Source: Sphagnum magellanicum (Eukaryota > Streptophyta > Sphagnopsida > Sphagnales > Sphagnaceae). Taken from it: DNA of 64,000 bases. Position 1 is the first letter of the stretch. Every line of letters begins with the position of its first letter. The notes under the pieces are model-generated. The model saw only the letters and a list, made by a program, of their open reading frames with translations. It was not told where the DNA came from and did no database searches. The DNA lies in assembly GCA_021904315.1 (NCBI GenBank), contig CM038911.1, positions 4,685,390-4,749,389 of the forward strand. Direction: 5' to 3'. A program made the position numbers and the translations under genes. Of the stretch, positions 27,801 through 38,492 are shown piece by piece.

Positions 27801-28029
27801 TTGCCACTCTGATGGACTTGGACAACTTCAGGGTGTCATTTGATGCTTACAAGCTAAGCCACTGCATGAGAGGACACTCTTATGAGGTTTGCCTATTTGA
27901 TCACTGAAAGTTAGCAATTCCATACAACAAACATGATAAAATGACCCACATAGTTGTTGACCTTTAAGCATTGTAGCTAGAACAAATGGCACAGATCTTA
28001 GACCAGCAAGCATGAACTATTTTACAAAC
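21801..28029. other. Balanced-composition DNA left of the GCP4 pseudogene; no gene recognised
   Basis: Composition here resembles introns and decayed genes rather than the AT-rich flanks. A few stretches look exon-like by composition and splice-type borders (minus strand around 23,180-23,337, reading QSTQDSWHLRPCLLDEKSK; minus strand 25,340-25,558) but I cannot place them in a family. If the GCP4 gene was originally complete on the minus strand, its last exons would lie here; I did not find them. A 12-base G run lies at 27,653-27,664. Confidence 0.4.
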
Positions 28030-29011
28030 CTCGGTGATATGATCCAGTTCAGTAAGGTTGAAGCCCCCATCTTACAACACAATTACGTGTCATAGCTGGA
28101 GGCACATGTTTATGATGCTATCCAGTATTACTGACACTGAGCCTATGTCCAAAAATGATTGTGTTATCAATGCTGCCAGATACCTGCACAATCTTCAAAT
28201 CCTGGTGCCTCAACATGTAAATGAGTTGAGACTATTACTCCTTGACCCCCTCAGTAGCACCTACTGCACATATGATACCAATTATTCTTTTCATAAATAT
28301 CATAAAGTTGTACCAAAATTTGTTCCATAGTAGGAGGGGCATGGTGATCATAGAACAAAAAATATGGCATGCTCTTGGTGAAATCGGGCAAGTTCAGTGA
28401 AGTCCTTAAATGCTTCCAGACGCTCTTGTAAGAGCTTCCATTGTGACTCAATCAAATCCACCTACCATCAATTGTCATAGTCCACTACTTTCCTCTCAGA
28501 TCGATGATCTCTCAAAGTCAGAACAAAAAGCAATTTGATTAAGGTCAGAAATTGTAAGCATAAATCACAAAGCATGCTTGAATGTAGAGCTGGAAGGTTG
28601 GTGATGAGGTATGTCATGTGCCAGCGGACACACCACATGGGCATGTGCTGCTACCTGCTGTCTCCCCACTATTGGGCAGAGTCTGCACCGTCCTGCTGCA
28701 CTGCCTCTGACCATGACTTTCCCAGCTCAAGCTGAATCCACTTCAGACATAGCAGATACTAGAAGACTTTGCTGTACCTGACTTCCTCACCCACTATCCC
28801 CATGACTGCCCTGATCTCACTTGAATAACTTGGAATATTAGTTCTGATGCACAATGTGGAGGGAGTGTGTTTCACAGCACCAGGCCTTGATAATAACCCT
28901 CTGTGTCTCAAATACTACAAGATATGGATGGAGTCCTTACTTTGCCAGCACACCTCTAGTGAAAAGAAGTTGAAGGGGCCAATCTATGCTGTACTTGAAG
29001 GTGAAGCCATT
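28030..29011 (-). pseudogene. GCP4: GCP4 (gamma-tubulin complex component 4) pseudogene, C-terminal exons
   Basis: Four minus-strand exons in correct order match the C-terminal half of plant GCP4, which binds gamma-tubulin in microtubule-nucleating complexes. Exon a (28,941-29,011): GFTFKYSIDWPLQLLFTRG. Exon b (28,578-28,777): YLLCLKWIQLELGKSW ... MTYLITNL. Exon c (28,373-28,461): VDLIESQWKLLQERLE, DFTELARFHQE. Exon d (28,030-28,183): YLAALITQSFLDIGSVSV, then NLTELDHITE. Codon phase is kept across the a/b junction (AA|G). Exon b has three TAG stops and one extra base near its end; exon d has two stops. Two of the donors read GCATGC instead of GT. The gene is dead. Introns are retained, so it is a decayed genomic gene and not a processed copy. 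The N-terminal half lies next to it on the other strand. Confidence 0.8.
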
Positions 29012-29559
29012 CTAACAAGGTTTATACATTTTTCTGGTCTGTAGTTGCTTGATATTGTGAGTCATTTGAATAATTGGAGGTTTAGGGTTTAAGAATTTCA
29101 TTTCTCACAACCTTTGTATAGTTGCCAGGTTTGCTACTATTGTGCCTTTTTCAGAAGGAGAAGTCTGGCTGTAGGAGGAAGATTTTGTTTGACCACTAAA
29201 ATCCCTGAGGTTGTGGGTAATCCCTGTAGTTTGGTGTTGCATCTCTTTAGTGAGAGTTGTTTTCAATCCTGTTGCTTCATTGGATGACATTAACCAGTTG
29301 TAGTGATACAGAACCTTGAGTTCTAGAGAGTGTTCAAACCTTCAACTCTGGAAACCCTGCATGCAACTCAAGGGTGATGATAGCCCCACAATAAGGTGCA
29401 CCTAATGGCAAAGTCTCATGGGTGCATGTTGCATGTGAACCCATGGAATTACTTAAGAGTGGGCTATCATGGACAATTCAGTTGTCATGTCAAAAGGTTT
29501 ATTCCTTTTATTAGGTCCACTGTAGGGAACACAATATATTCGGTGAGAGAAGATTGCAG

Positions 29560-31272
29560 ATCATTCACAAAGCACAGAAGGGTTGAATGCAAAGCAGTGC
29601 AGTATTTACTGTTGGGCCTTGGTGAATGGGATTGCGAAAGTTCTTGCAGTCTATAGATCAACTGTACTGCAAGTGGAGCAAGCTCTCATGAATGATCCAG
29701 TGCCTATGCTGGCTTCAGTCACTCAAGGCCTCTATTAGGTCAGTCTATGCCATCTATACTTACCCCACCATATGCACTGGACTCATGCTCAAAAGCATAT
29801 TATTGTTCACATACTCCCAAGGCAAAGATATTATGTCCTTTTCCTTCATCAATTGTTAAATGCTCAAACCAGGGCCTAGCCAAGAATATGTTCAGGGTGC
29901 TAGAGGCCCTGACCATACCCTCTTATGTAAGCCCTTTCCATGCCTTAGGGTTAGATGATTTGGTAGTACATAGCTTTAGCTTACCCTCACAAGCCCGTTG
30001 CAGCTGAAGGCAGGATACCCTTGACATTTTCCATTAGCCTATGTATCTTACTCTTGATGAAACCCTAAACCCCTGAAACCCCATCACCTCACTTGTTCTA
30101 GTCATGTTTACTTTGGTTTGACTGAGACTGGCAAAATTGTTACCATTGACATTTTCCATTAGCTTTCATGCCTTACTCATGATGTAACCCTAATCCCTTA
30201 AACCCTATTACCTCAATCGTTCCAGTTGTGTTTGTTTTTGTTTGGTCAATACTCACAGAACAGTTACCTTCACCATAGGATGGGAGATTATATGTTTCTG
30301 CATGTTGTAGGTCTGGGCTTGCTTTGCTTGTCAGGAGATGTTGGCATTTGCATATCATGATTATTACAACTTTTACCTTATGAATGTAGTCTGAAGCCTT
30401 ACTGCCACCACTGTATGCATTAATATGGGACTTGGAGAGAGAGGAGCTACATGGGGGATGCTTGTTGAATTTGTTGCATGCCAAATGTCATTGTGGTGTC
30501 CCTGAGCTGCAAGCTTGTATGCTACTTTGTATTTCTATCTTCAACCTGCAGCACACTCTTTAGATCCTGTATAGAAATGCAGAGTGGTGGATGTGGCTTC
30601 TGTGGATAAATCCAATAATTGTTTCAAATGCAGATGGAATCGGGTGGGTTGAATGTAGGATGTTATGGCATGGGCATCAGGTGATATATCAACAACTGGG
30701 AGCAGGGATGGTCTAGGATTTGCTCCAAGATCAGCATCAGGAGTTTTTTGTGAACATGTAAACCTCAGCAATCATCTTCTATGTGTAACAGCTTCATTGT
30801 TTCTTATGTACATGGTTTTGCAACACCCTTTGAGGGATGACAGCTATGTGGGTTTGCTACAGACACCAAGGTGCAGAAGGGACAGCCAACAATGAACATC
30901 CAACAGAGGCTGGACACCTGGCAGATTGGCATTTTGGCTTTTGTGTGTCCTTGGTCCATATCCCTTTCACCTCCTCTTTGTGTGAAACTTGTCTCATGTC
31001 AAAATGAAGACCGGCCATCCTTGTAGTCATGTTTTTTAATGCCTCATTGAGATGGACATCAAGAGCACTAAACAAAGGTAGTAGCTGGAAATGCATTTGT
31101 GGTTGTAAGTTTCTGTTGGGCCACCTTACATGATTTTAAAGTTTCACCTGCAATAGTTGCTAACATGTTTTGGCTTAGCAGGAGATGCTGCCAGAATATA
31201 TCACACTTCAAGTTATGGAGTCAATTCTATTTGTTGGGAAGGCACTTCAAGTAATGCAAAATCCAGACTAGT
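29560..31272 (+). pseudogene. GCP4: GCP4 pseudogene, N-terminal-half exons, on the opposite strand
   Basis: Five plus-strand exons follow plant GCP4 in order. Exon 1 (29,560 to about 29,735): ALVNGIAKVLAVYRSTVLQV, MLASVTQGL. Exon 2 (30,390 to about 30,520): ALLPPLYALIWDLERE, LLNLLHAKCHCGVPELQA. Exon 3 (about 30,659-30,757): MLWHGHQVIYQQLGAGMV, then a TAG, then DLLQDQHQEFFV. Exon 4 (about 30,863-30,953): HLADWHFGFCVSL. Exon 5 (31,182 to about 31,272): EMLPEYITLQVMESILFVGK. The exon 4/5 junction rejoins the conserved WHFGF...LEMLPEYI segment in phase. The extreme N-terminus and the middle of the protein (between the VGK segment and exon a of the minus-strand half) were not found. Orientation relative to the C-terminal exons shows an inversion inside the gene. 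Confidence 0.8.
30021..30270. repeat. Diverged 125-bp tandem duplication in a GCP4 intron
   Basis: Two adjacent units start with TTGACATTTTCCATTAGC at 30,021 and 30,146. They share further blocks (CTTACTC-TGATG, AACCCTAA-CCC, CACCTCA/TACCTCA) with moderate divergence. They lie between GCP4 exons 1 and 2 and have no coding appearance. Confidence 0.65.
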
Positions 31273-31879
31273 GAAGGAGCTTTGAAGAGTGACTTTGGAT
31301 GGTGTTTGTGTTTGTTGTGGACCAATTTGGTTGATCAGTTTCATCAGATTCAATAGGTCTCATTGCTCAGTTTGGATTTTCCTTGAGAGACATTTTAACT
31401 CAATACGATCTCTTTCTGTGAAAAAGAGGACTGCTCTGAGCTGGCATTTTCTATCTTTGGAGTGTATCAGTTGACATTAGTGAAGTTGGTTGGCTATGTT
31501 CATTTAGTCCCAAAATACCCAGGTCTATCATTGATGGTTCAGTTTCCAGTGATACATCACCTTATGGTCTTGTGGACCAACATTGACTGGCATATGTGAT
31601 TTCAATCATCTTCCAGCTCCTTGGTTTAGTGTCCACATGACAATTGACTTCAACTCCTGACTGTACAGTATCCACCATAATTAACCATCATCACGAATTT
31701 GCCTCCAATTTAAGCTTCTGTTTTCTTTTCAAATTGTAAAATGTGGTTAGTAGAGACCTCACACCTCCCAGATGCAGGTGGATATAGCCAACACAGGAGT
31801 ACTCAGCAATAGTTCATCTTTTTGCCAGTATAGCCCACTCTGAGTTTCTAGTATTATCTATCCATAGCTTGCGTGGTCA
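31273..31879. other. Region right of GCP4 exon 5; missing middle exons not found
   Basis: By collinearity with the plus-strand exons, the middle GCP4 exons would be expected here. I see only a weak, unconvincing resemblance around 31,375-31,440 (plus strand FLERHFNSIRSLSV) and nothing else recognisable. Confidence 0.3.
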
Positions 31880-32370
31880 TTGCTAACCTTGGCACGTGGT
31901 CATACCCGACCCGTATTCAAGGTGGCCGCATCCATCCCCGACTTAGCCGTTGATCCTGTAGAGGGGCGCTCCTCACCATCGTTGCCAACACCGCCTTGTG
32001 TGATCACCACCCCCAGTGCATTTCCAACTAGCGGCTGCAGTAAATCATCTCCCACAAATTCGCACGAGGCAGACACATGACTCAGATGCCTCAGGTAACA
32101 CATTTACACTCGAGGAACACCACTAAAAACTGCAAGACCTAATCAGCAGACCTCTCCATGCTGGATTTGAAACGGACAAACCCCTAATGATGTGAGTAAG
32201 AAAAAAAACGAGAGAGAGAGGGACAAGCAACGGCAGGGAATGCCTGCTACACGTGCTGGACAGTCGGGACGAGAAGAGGTTGGGACGTTGGGAATTAGGG
32301 CAAGAGTAAAAAAGGAGGACACACCCGCACATTCACCAGAACGGTCGCATAGGGTTGTAGCATTTAAATG
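31880..32370. other. GC-rich, CpG-containing patch; possible old promoter / first exon
   Basis: This patch stands out from the AT-rich flanks in GC and CpG content. The minus strand has an open frame (31,900-32,103) reading SHVSASCEFVGDDLLQPL, and the plus strand has another (31,880-32,080). It lies where the 5' end of a minus-strand GCP4 gene would be if only the inner part of that gene was inverted. The resemblance of EFVGDDLL to the GCP4 N-terminus is too short to prove this. Confidence 0.3.
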
Positions 32371-32384
32371 CTATGGAGTTTGAC

Positions 32385-32715
32385 AAAGGGGAGTGGCGCA
32401 CCTTGAACTATTAACACTGGCAACAGCAACAGATGAAGGGGAGTGGCGCACCTTGAACTCTTAACAGTGTGGTAACAGTAGCAGAAGAAGGGGAGTGGCG
32501 CATCTTGAACTCCTAGTAGTGAGGCAGCAGCAACAGCCCGCACAGTAGAGTGGGGGGTTTGAAGCTACTAAAGACGTTTCTGGTATTAAAATTGAACTCT
32601 TAGTAGTGTGGCAGCAGCAACAGTCCGGACAGTAGAGTGGGGGGTTTGAAGCTACTAAACATGTTTCTGGCATTGAAAGACAACTTAGGACGTTTCTGGT
32701 ATTGAAAGACAAACT
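32385..32715. repeat. Composite minisatellite (three ~51-bp units, then two 87-bp units)
   Basis: AAGGGGAGTGGCGCA starts at 32,386, 32,436 and 32,488 (periods 50 and 52 bp). The array then changes to a longer unit beginning TAGTAGTG at 32,514 and 32,601 (period 87 bp) containing CAGTAGAGTGGGGGGTTTGA, and ends with a partial copy (ACGTTTCTGGTATTGAAAGA). Both unit types share the GAACTCTTA-GTGTGGCAGCAG core, so the second seems derived from the first. Open frames across it reflect repetition, not a gene. Confidence 0.8.
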
Positions 32716-35700
32716 TAGGTTAAGAGTTTTTCAGAGCTCTTCAATAAAGTTATTGTTGTAGCAAACCTTTTCTAGTTTTTTGGAAGCAAAGAACATAACA
32801 GTCTATGTTCAAAGGTCACAAAAGTTCTTGAAAATAGAAATCCAACAATTGTTTCCATAAAATGAGGGTCCTGAAAATAACAGGTAGGAACTAGATGAAA
32901 AGTTTTTGCTATAGTGTTGGATGTGTCTCTTGGAGTCTTGTGTTTGCTGTTGTTCTTTTAGTTGTTTCATTGTGAAATAGTTTACCATTGTGGCAGCAAT
33001 GGCTACAACCACTGTATTAAGAGTGGGAGGTTTGAATTTTGAAGTGGAACAATGCATCATCTCAAACATTAAAGCATAACTAAAGCTCAAAGTTTATGAA
33101 CAATATTTAGGTAATTTATTGTTGTAAAAATCTTTCTAGTTCTATCAACCCTTTATCTTAGTTTGGACTTTAATTCATAGGTGTTTTTCTTCAAGTGAAT
33201 ATCATGTCTTCCAACGGACATCATTGTGAAATATGTGATTGAACATTTTGGCAAGGGACTAATCTTGAAGAACACAACTTCGAGTTAATACATTGGAGTT
33301 TAATGGATGCCTCCACACGCATGATAGTTGAAGACTTCAACCTTGTCATGTGAAGACTTCAGCCAATTTTTAAAGCAATTAAATTAAAAAAGTTGTGAGA
33401 AAGAAAAATTTCAATTGAAATAAGATTTACAAGCAGCAATGCAAGTAAGGAATGTTTATGACAACCAATGTTCAAGTTTAGATGTTTTGTTTTTTCTAAT
33501 AACATTACTAATAATAAATATTCATGTTGTTCCATGTTAGGTCCAACATTCACAACCCCTGACATTAGCAATGTGGGAGCAACTTAAAGCATTAGCATCA
33601 AAAGACCATGATGCAATTCAAATGCCAATTCAAATTACGATCAACATCGCGATAGTGGAAGAAACTTTGGATTGGTTTGTAATTTTGTCCAACCCCATGT
33701 TTTTATTGAACATACAAATTGGTTTGATCACTTGGTTTACTACTTGAAATACAATCATGTTTGCATCTAGTTACATTTGATTGCATATGATTTATTTGCA
33801 AGAACACAAAATTACATTCCACCATAGACTTGGAAAAGGACAAAAGTGCATGAATAATCTAACACTTTTTGTGACAAAAGGCACAATGTCTTCGACTCGA
33901 TGAAAAGAACAATAAAGTGTGAGCAATCAACATCACAAGAAGTGGACTACAAGGAAAACACATATTTTGGCAACAACATTGATACTTATGATGAGGATCA
34001 CCCAAGTAAGTTCAAAGGTTAAAACTTAAACATTGAAACTTTTTAGATTTCTAGGTATGTGGTGTTGATCTTTGAAACCTTTGTGTACTTTTGCATCACC
34101 TATGCAAAATACTTCTTTCTTAATATTAGTATTGTAAGTTATACATGTAGGAAAGATGTGCATGATGAAATTACATTTACATAATGTGATGGTTATTAGA
34201 CTATAAGAACTTAAATTTTTTGCAAGTTGGTGGGTCAAAGGTTGGTGGTTGATCTTGATGGCATTTCACAATGTGACGACATCAATATTGACTGTCCAAG
34301 CTATTTTATATAAATTTTCACAATAGTTATAAATTTTTGAATTGAGAATAAATTTTCACATGATTGAGGTTAGGTTTGTTTGTGGAGAGGAAATCAATGG
34401 TATGAACCAAAATTCCACACTACATTCATATTTATTTTAATGATGATTAAAAAAATATATTTGTGTCAAAGATTTGGTGTGAAAATCCATTATTGTTTCC
34501 AAGCTACACATTTTATACATACATTTTTTTCTCACACACCTCCTAATGGGTTGTTGTACCACTATTGACTCTTCGCATTTGGTACTATAGATTAGATAGT
34601 AAATTTTTAAAGGTTTTAAAATCACCAAAATGGGCGAGCCTTAAGAAGGCATTAGCTTGACATGTTTCAAGCGTTTCTATTGGTTTCAATGGTCTTCTAA
34701 TGTTATGTGACTAATGTTTTTTTTAGTTTTGGTTCAACCATTCTTTGGTGGAGTAATTGATCACAATCCAATTTGAGTTTATTTATTTATTTCACTGTTT
34801 GATGGGGTGTATGAAACTATTTTTTTGTTCTCATCATCGTGTTGGGTTATGTGGAAAAACATGATGTCAAATGTTGGGTCTATGGAAAAACAAGATATCA
34901 AATGAATAAATGTTGCTTCAAGAGGCGGGGTCTTAGAATTTCATAATTATTATTATGTGACGAATGTTAAAAATGACATATTGTGCACATAGGTATAAGA
35001 CAATAGGATCCAATGGTCCTATTTTTAGTGAGCGAGAAGTCTTTTGGCATTGGCATTAAACATTTCTATTCTTGAAACTATATTCTAAAATTGGAAATTA
35101 TTATTTAAGTGGTTTTCACAATGTACATGTTGATTTTTTCTATTTTGCACAAGGTATAAAATTGCCTTAATAAACCATTGATTTTTACCACAAGGTATGT
35201 TGGGTTCTATGTGGGTTAGTTTTGCTCCAAAAGAACCTTTTCACACAACATATTGAAACAAAAAAGTTTAGAATCTTGTTCATGTATTTTTCCATTAGTG
35301 AAAATTTGTCCAAGCTTTCGAAGCAAGTGTCTAATCCCAACATTCAAAACAACCACAAAAGTTATTCCATTCATGATATGACACATGTTAAATATTTTCA
35401 ACAAGGGCTTATCTATATTTCCAAATGTTAGTTTGAACTTTCATTCTAACCACATTTAGTGGTTATGTATTCTAAACCACCCATTTGTGAATTAGGGTTC
35501 AAATAACTAGGGTTTAATATCTCTTTTAGGTGTTGTCTCATGATGAGTGTAAGGCAACATCCGGGTTTTTGGGTTGAAGTCAAATGACCCTCTTAATCAA
35601 AATGCTTACATTAATTCTAATAATGGACTGAACACCTTATCTCAACATTGGACTTTCAATTTTTTATCACCAAGGTTTAGCCTCCTTAGCAAAACAAACT

Positions 35701-36020
35701 TTTTTTTTTCTATTATGATTTTTGGTAACGTCGGTAAGTTTGCTGTCTAAACGTTGGGTTGTGTATTTTCTCCCTATCCTTCGTCCTTCCAACCAAGTTG
35801 ATCGTATTGGCAAAAATATTAAGGCCATATGAATCTTAAAAACACTAAAAAAATGCAAACCCAAATTCATAGAACATAACATATTTTTAATGACATGCAT
35901 TTGAACTATATGCATTTGCTTTGGAGAGGGTAGGATGATGGTGAACATGAATATACAACTACTACTCAAGCAATGATAAAATCAATCAAATATAGTGCAC
36001 TGAAAAATAAACCAACAAAT
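32716..36020. other. AT-rich intergenic DNA, no gene seen
   Basis: No domain, RNA gene or splice-linked exon set is recognisable. Short open frames are low-complexity and overlapping on both strands. Confidence 0.5.
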
Positions 36021-36610
36021 GACATTGGCAAGACCTCTAAGTCTGGAGCTTTTATGTCTTATATTATGTCTCAAAATGGAAACTAGGTAATTATCAATGA
36101 TCATAAAAATAATACAACAAGAAAGCAAGTTCAACAACTTGAGTTTTGGTTATGACAATATGTTTTTGAAGATTGTGGGTGGACAACTCCCATTAAAAAA
36201 AACATCAAAAGATTCTTACAAAAAGAGGATTACCAAAGATGTAAAGTTGTTGCTATAAGAATGATATAAATAATAAGCAATAATGGTGCTTTGAAATGTA
36301 ATGTAAGGGATGGTAGGAACAAGACCTTCAAGTCTACATGTTCTATGTCTTATTTTTTGTCTAAATATGGTACAAAACAATCTTCAAAGATCAAGAAGGC
36401 AATAAACCAATAAAAAGATGAACTGAATGACTTTGGCCATGTGGTTATGGCAATATATATTTTTAGATTGAGGGTGGACAACTCATGAAGGTCAATTGAC
36501 TTATAAAAAGCTTGATCAAGATTGATCAAAAGGTCTGTAAGGCCATACAACTCAACAAGGGATGTTGATTCACAATTTGAAAAAAATCAAAAGATTCTTA
36601 CAAAATAAAG
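36021..36610. repeat. Diverged ~290-bp tandem duplication
   Basis: Copy 1 (about 36,021-36,225) and copy 2 (about 36,311-36,610) share ordered blocks: AAGACCT-AAGTCT, TATGTCTTAT, GGTTATG-CAATAT, GGGTGGACAACTC, and TCAAAAGATTCTTACAAAA. Copy 2 is longer by about 90 bp between the last two blocks. No coding potential. Confidence 0.55.
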
Positions 36611-37430
36611 ATCATTGTGGAACCTTGATTTTTTTTATAAACAAGCATTTTATTTGTGAAAAAATTAAAAGCAATTGTGTTATACATAACTAAACCTTCC
36701 AAAGAATTTTCCATGGACCTAAACAATGAAAGTGGGTGCTAGTAGCTTTGCCCCATACCTAGCCATTAACTGTCACCAGAAGACTATACAGCTCATTGCT
36801 CCAAATGAGCATGGGAAGGCTATCACCTTTTACCTCAAGATTTCCATAGTGCAATAAACACAGATTAGAGGGGGCTCACATTGGAAGCTTGTGTTACTCC
36901 CAACATGTTTGTCTTAAAGACTAACTCCTTGTCTAACCCCCTTTTCTCTATCTAGCTTTGCTATTACACAACACAATAAGAATTTTACTAGCTTTGGAGG
37001 AATGGTTTTGCAAGAGCATCTTGACTACATTCTCTATCAGCATGTTGTCTATTTGCTCACGAATACACCATACTCACAACCACTTCAAATGGTTTGTTCA
37101 TGAACACACATACCCTCTTCAAGTGCAACCATGCTGGCTCACATATATTCATCACCCAGAAGGAGAACAGTCTAGCTACCTACCTGGATGCATGCTGCCT
37201 TGCTGCATTTGACTATCCAGTTCCAGAAAATGTTGATATTGCCTGCAGTTCACAAAAATGAACCCCACAACCTTTTCCAAGTGGTTAAGGGTTTCAAAGA
37301 CAGAGATATATGGTTATTTTGTGACATACCAGCCCAACACAACTACTTCTGTTTGAATCCCTTATCTCTCACAGGTCACCAACTGACCCTGGAAGGAACA
37401 AGCAATCCCATTCAAAATTCAACCAGCAAT
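36611..37430. other. Transition from AT-rich to balanced DNA, no gene recognised
   Basis: Composition becomes more balanced from about 36,680. I see open frames without family resemblance and no recognised exon. Confidence 0.4.
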
Positions 37431-37634
37431 AAGTTGTAAATGATGAAGCATACACACAAAAGGTTTGCTTGTGTATCTTCTTTTTGTACGACAAGTTTCT
37501 CTGGCACAAATTTCTTTGGTGCATATTCGGCCACAGTGGGGGGGGCAATCAAGGAAGCAGTCAGCACATTGGCAGCAGTTGCAGGACTAACATTTCCACT
37601 TCCAAAAAAGGAGCCCCCAGGGACCACCTATAAA
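37431..37634 (-). other. Unidentified exon-like stretch
   Basis: On the minus strand an open frame follows a TTTATAG acceptor-like site and reads VVPGGSFFGSGNVSPATAA, then IAPPTVAEYAPKKFVPEKL. It has protein-like composition with Ala/Pro-rich helices broken by prolines. I do not recognise the family. It lies left of other minus-strand gene remains (two exon-like stretches, PPR, MCM3) and may come from the same or another decayed gene. Confidence 0.3.
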
Positions 37635-37999
37635 GCCAAAGTTTTGGCAAGGTCAGGTCCTTAATGGCTTGTTTCAGTTCACAAACACCGACATTCTTGA
37701 GGATAGCAGAATATATACACCTGAAGTGGGATGGAAGGTTCAATTATTTGAAGCTCTCCTAGCACACCACAAGTCTTCTTATAGCTGTATCACCACAATC
37801 ACATCTTCAGTCATCACGTGCATGCAGAAGAAACATTAGATTCAACACAACAAGTTCAAGACCAATGTTCAATTGCATTAACAATGTATTCAAATTTATG
37901 AAAATACATGTGCTATGTGTGCAAGCCCATCCTTGAATGCTATGGCTCTTGTCCCTGCAAGGGTGGTCATTTTCTGACTGTTTGGTTCCAATATTTTGA

Positions 38000-38349
38000 T
38001 TTGTAATTTCAATTAGGTGCTCATCACTCCCAGCATCAAGCCCATACTCAATAACTCCTATCTGAGTCAATAGCCCTGAAAAGCCAACATGAACAAGCAA
38101 ACATAACATCAAAATGGAGTATTATCAACCACAAAACCAAAAGGACACACAACAAAGGAAAACACTGCCTCATGTGGGAAACTAGACTTGTCGCCCCACC
38201 TACCAACTTCTTGGATGCGACCAAGCTGGGTCAACATGTTGGAAACAATGTTGACTGTCACTGAATATTGTTCAACCTGCTGCTCCATCATTAGGCAGTG
38301 TGCATCCAACAGGTCCTTCACATTTCCTGGAGTCCCATCCAGCATGCCC
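38000..38349 (-). other. Two unidentified exon-like stretches with matching splice borders
   Basis: A minus-strand exon-like block at 38,204-38,349 starts after ACACCTAG and ends at a GTAGGT donor; it reads GNVKDLLDAHCLMMEQQVEQ and VNIVSNMLTQLGRIQEV. The next block starts after a TTTTCAG acceptor at 38,075 and reads LLTQIGVIEYGLDAGSDEH. The borders, helical composition and absence of stops support a spliced gene or recent remnant. The family is not recognised. Confidence 0.4.
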
Positions 38350-38492
38350 CTAGGTGTAATGGCTTGATGCAAAGTTGTGCATTTTCATCAGCTGACAATT
38401 ATGCCATTGAAAGAAATGTTTCTTAGGTGGACTGTAAATACTACATGAAAAGAAAGTAATACACAGAATCTACTGTAAGAATAGGAGACTAT

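Noticed and set aside
31289-31474. Missing middle GCP4 exon (FLERHFNSIRSLSV)
   Set aside because: Similarity to the expected GCP4 segment is too short and needs gaps; splice borders are unclear.
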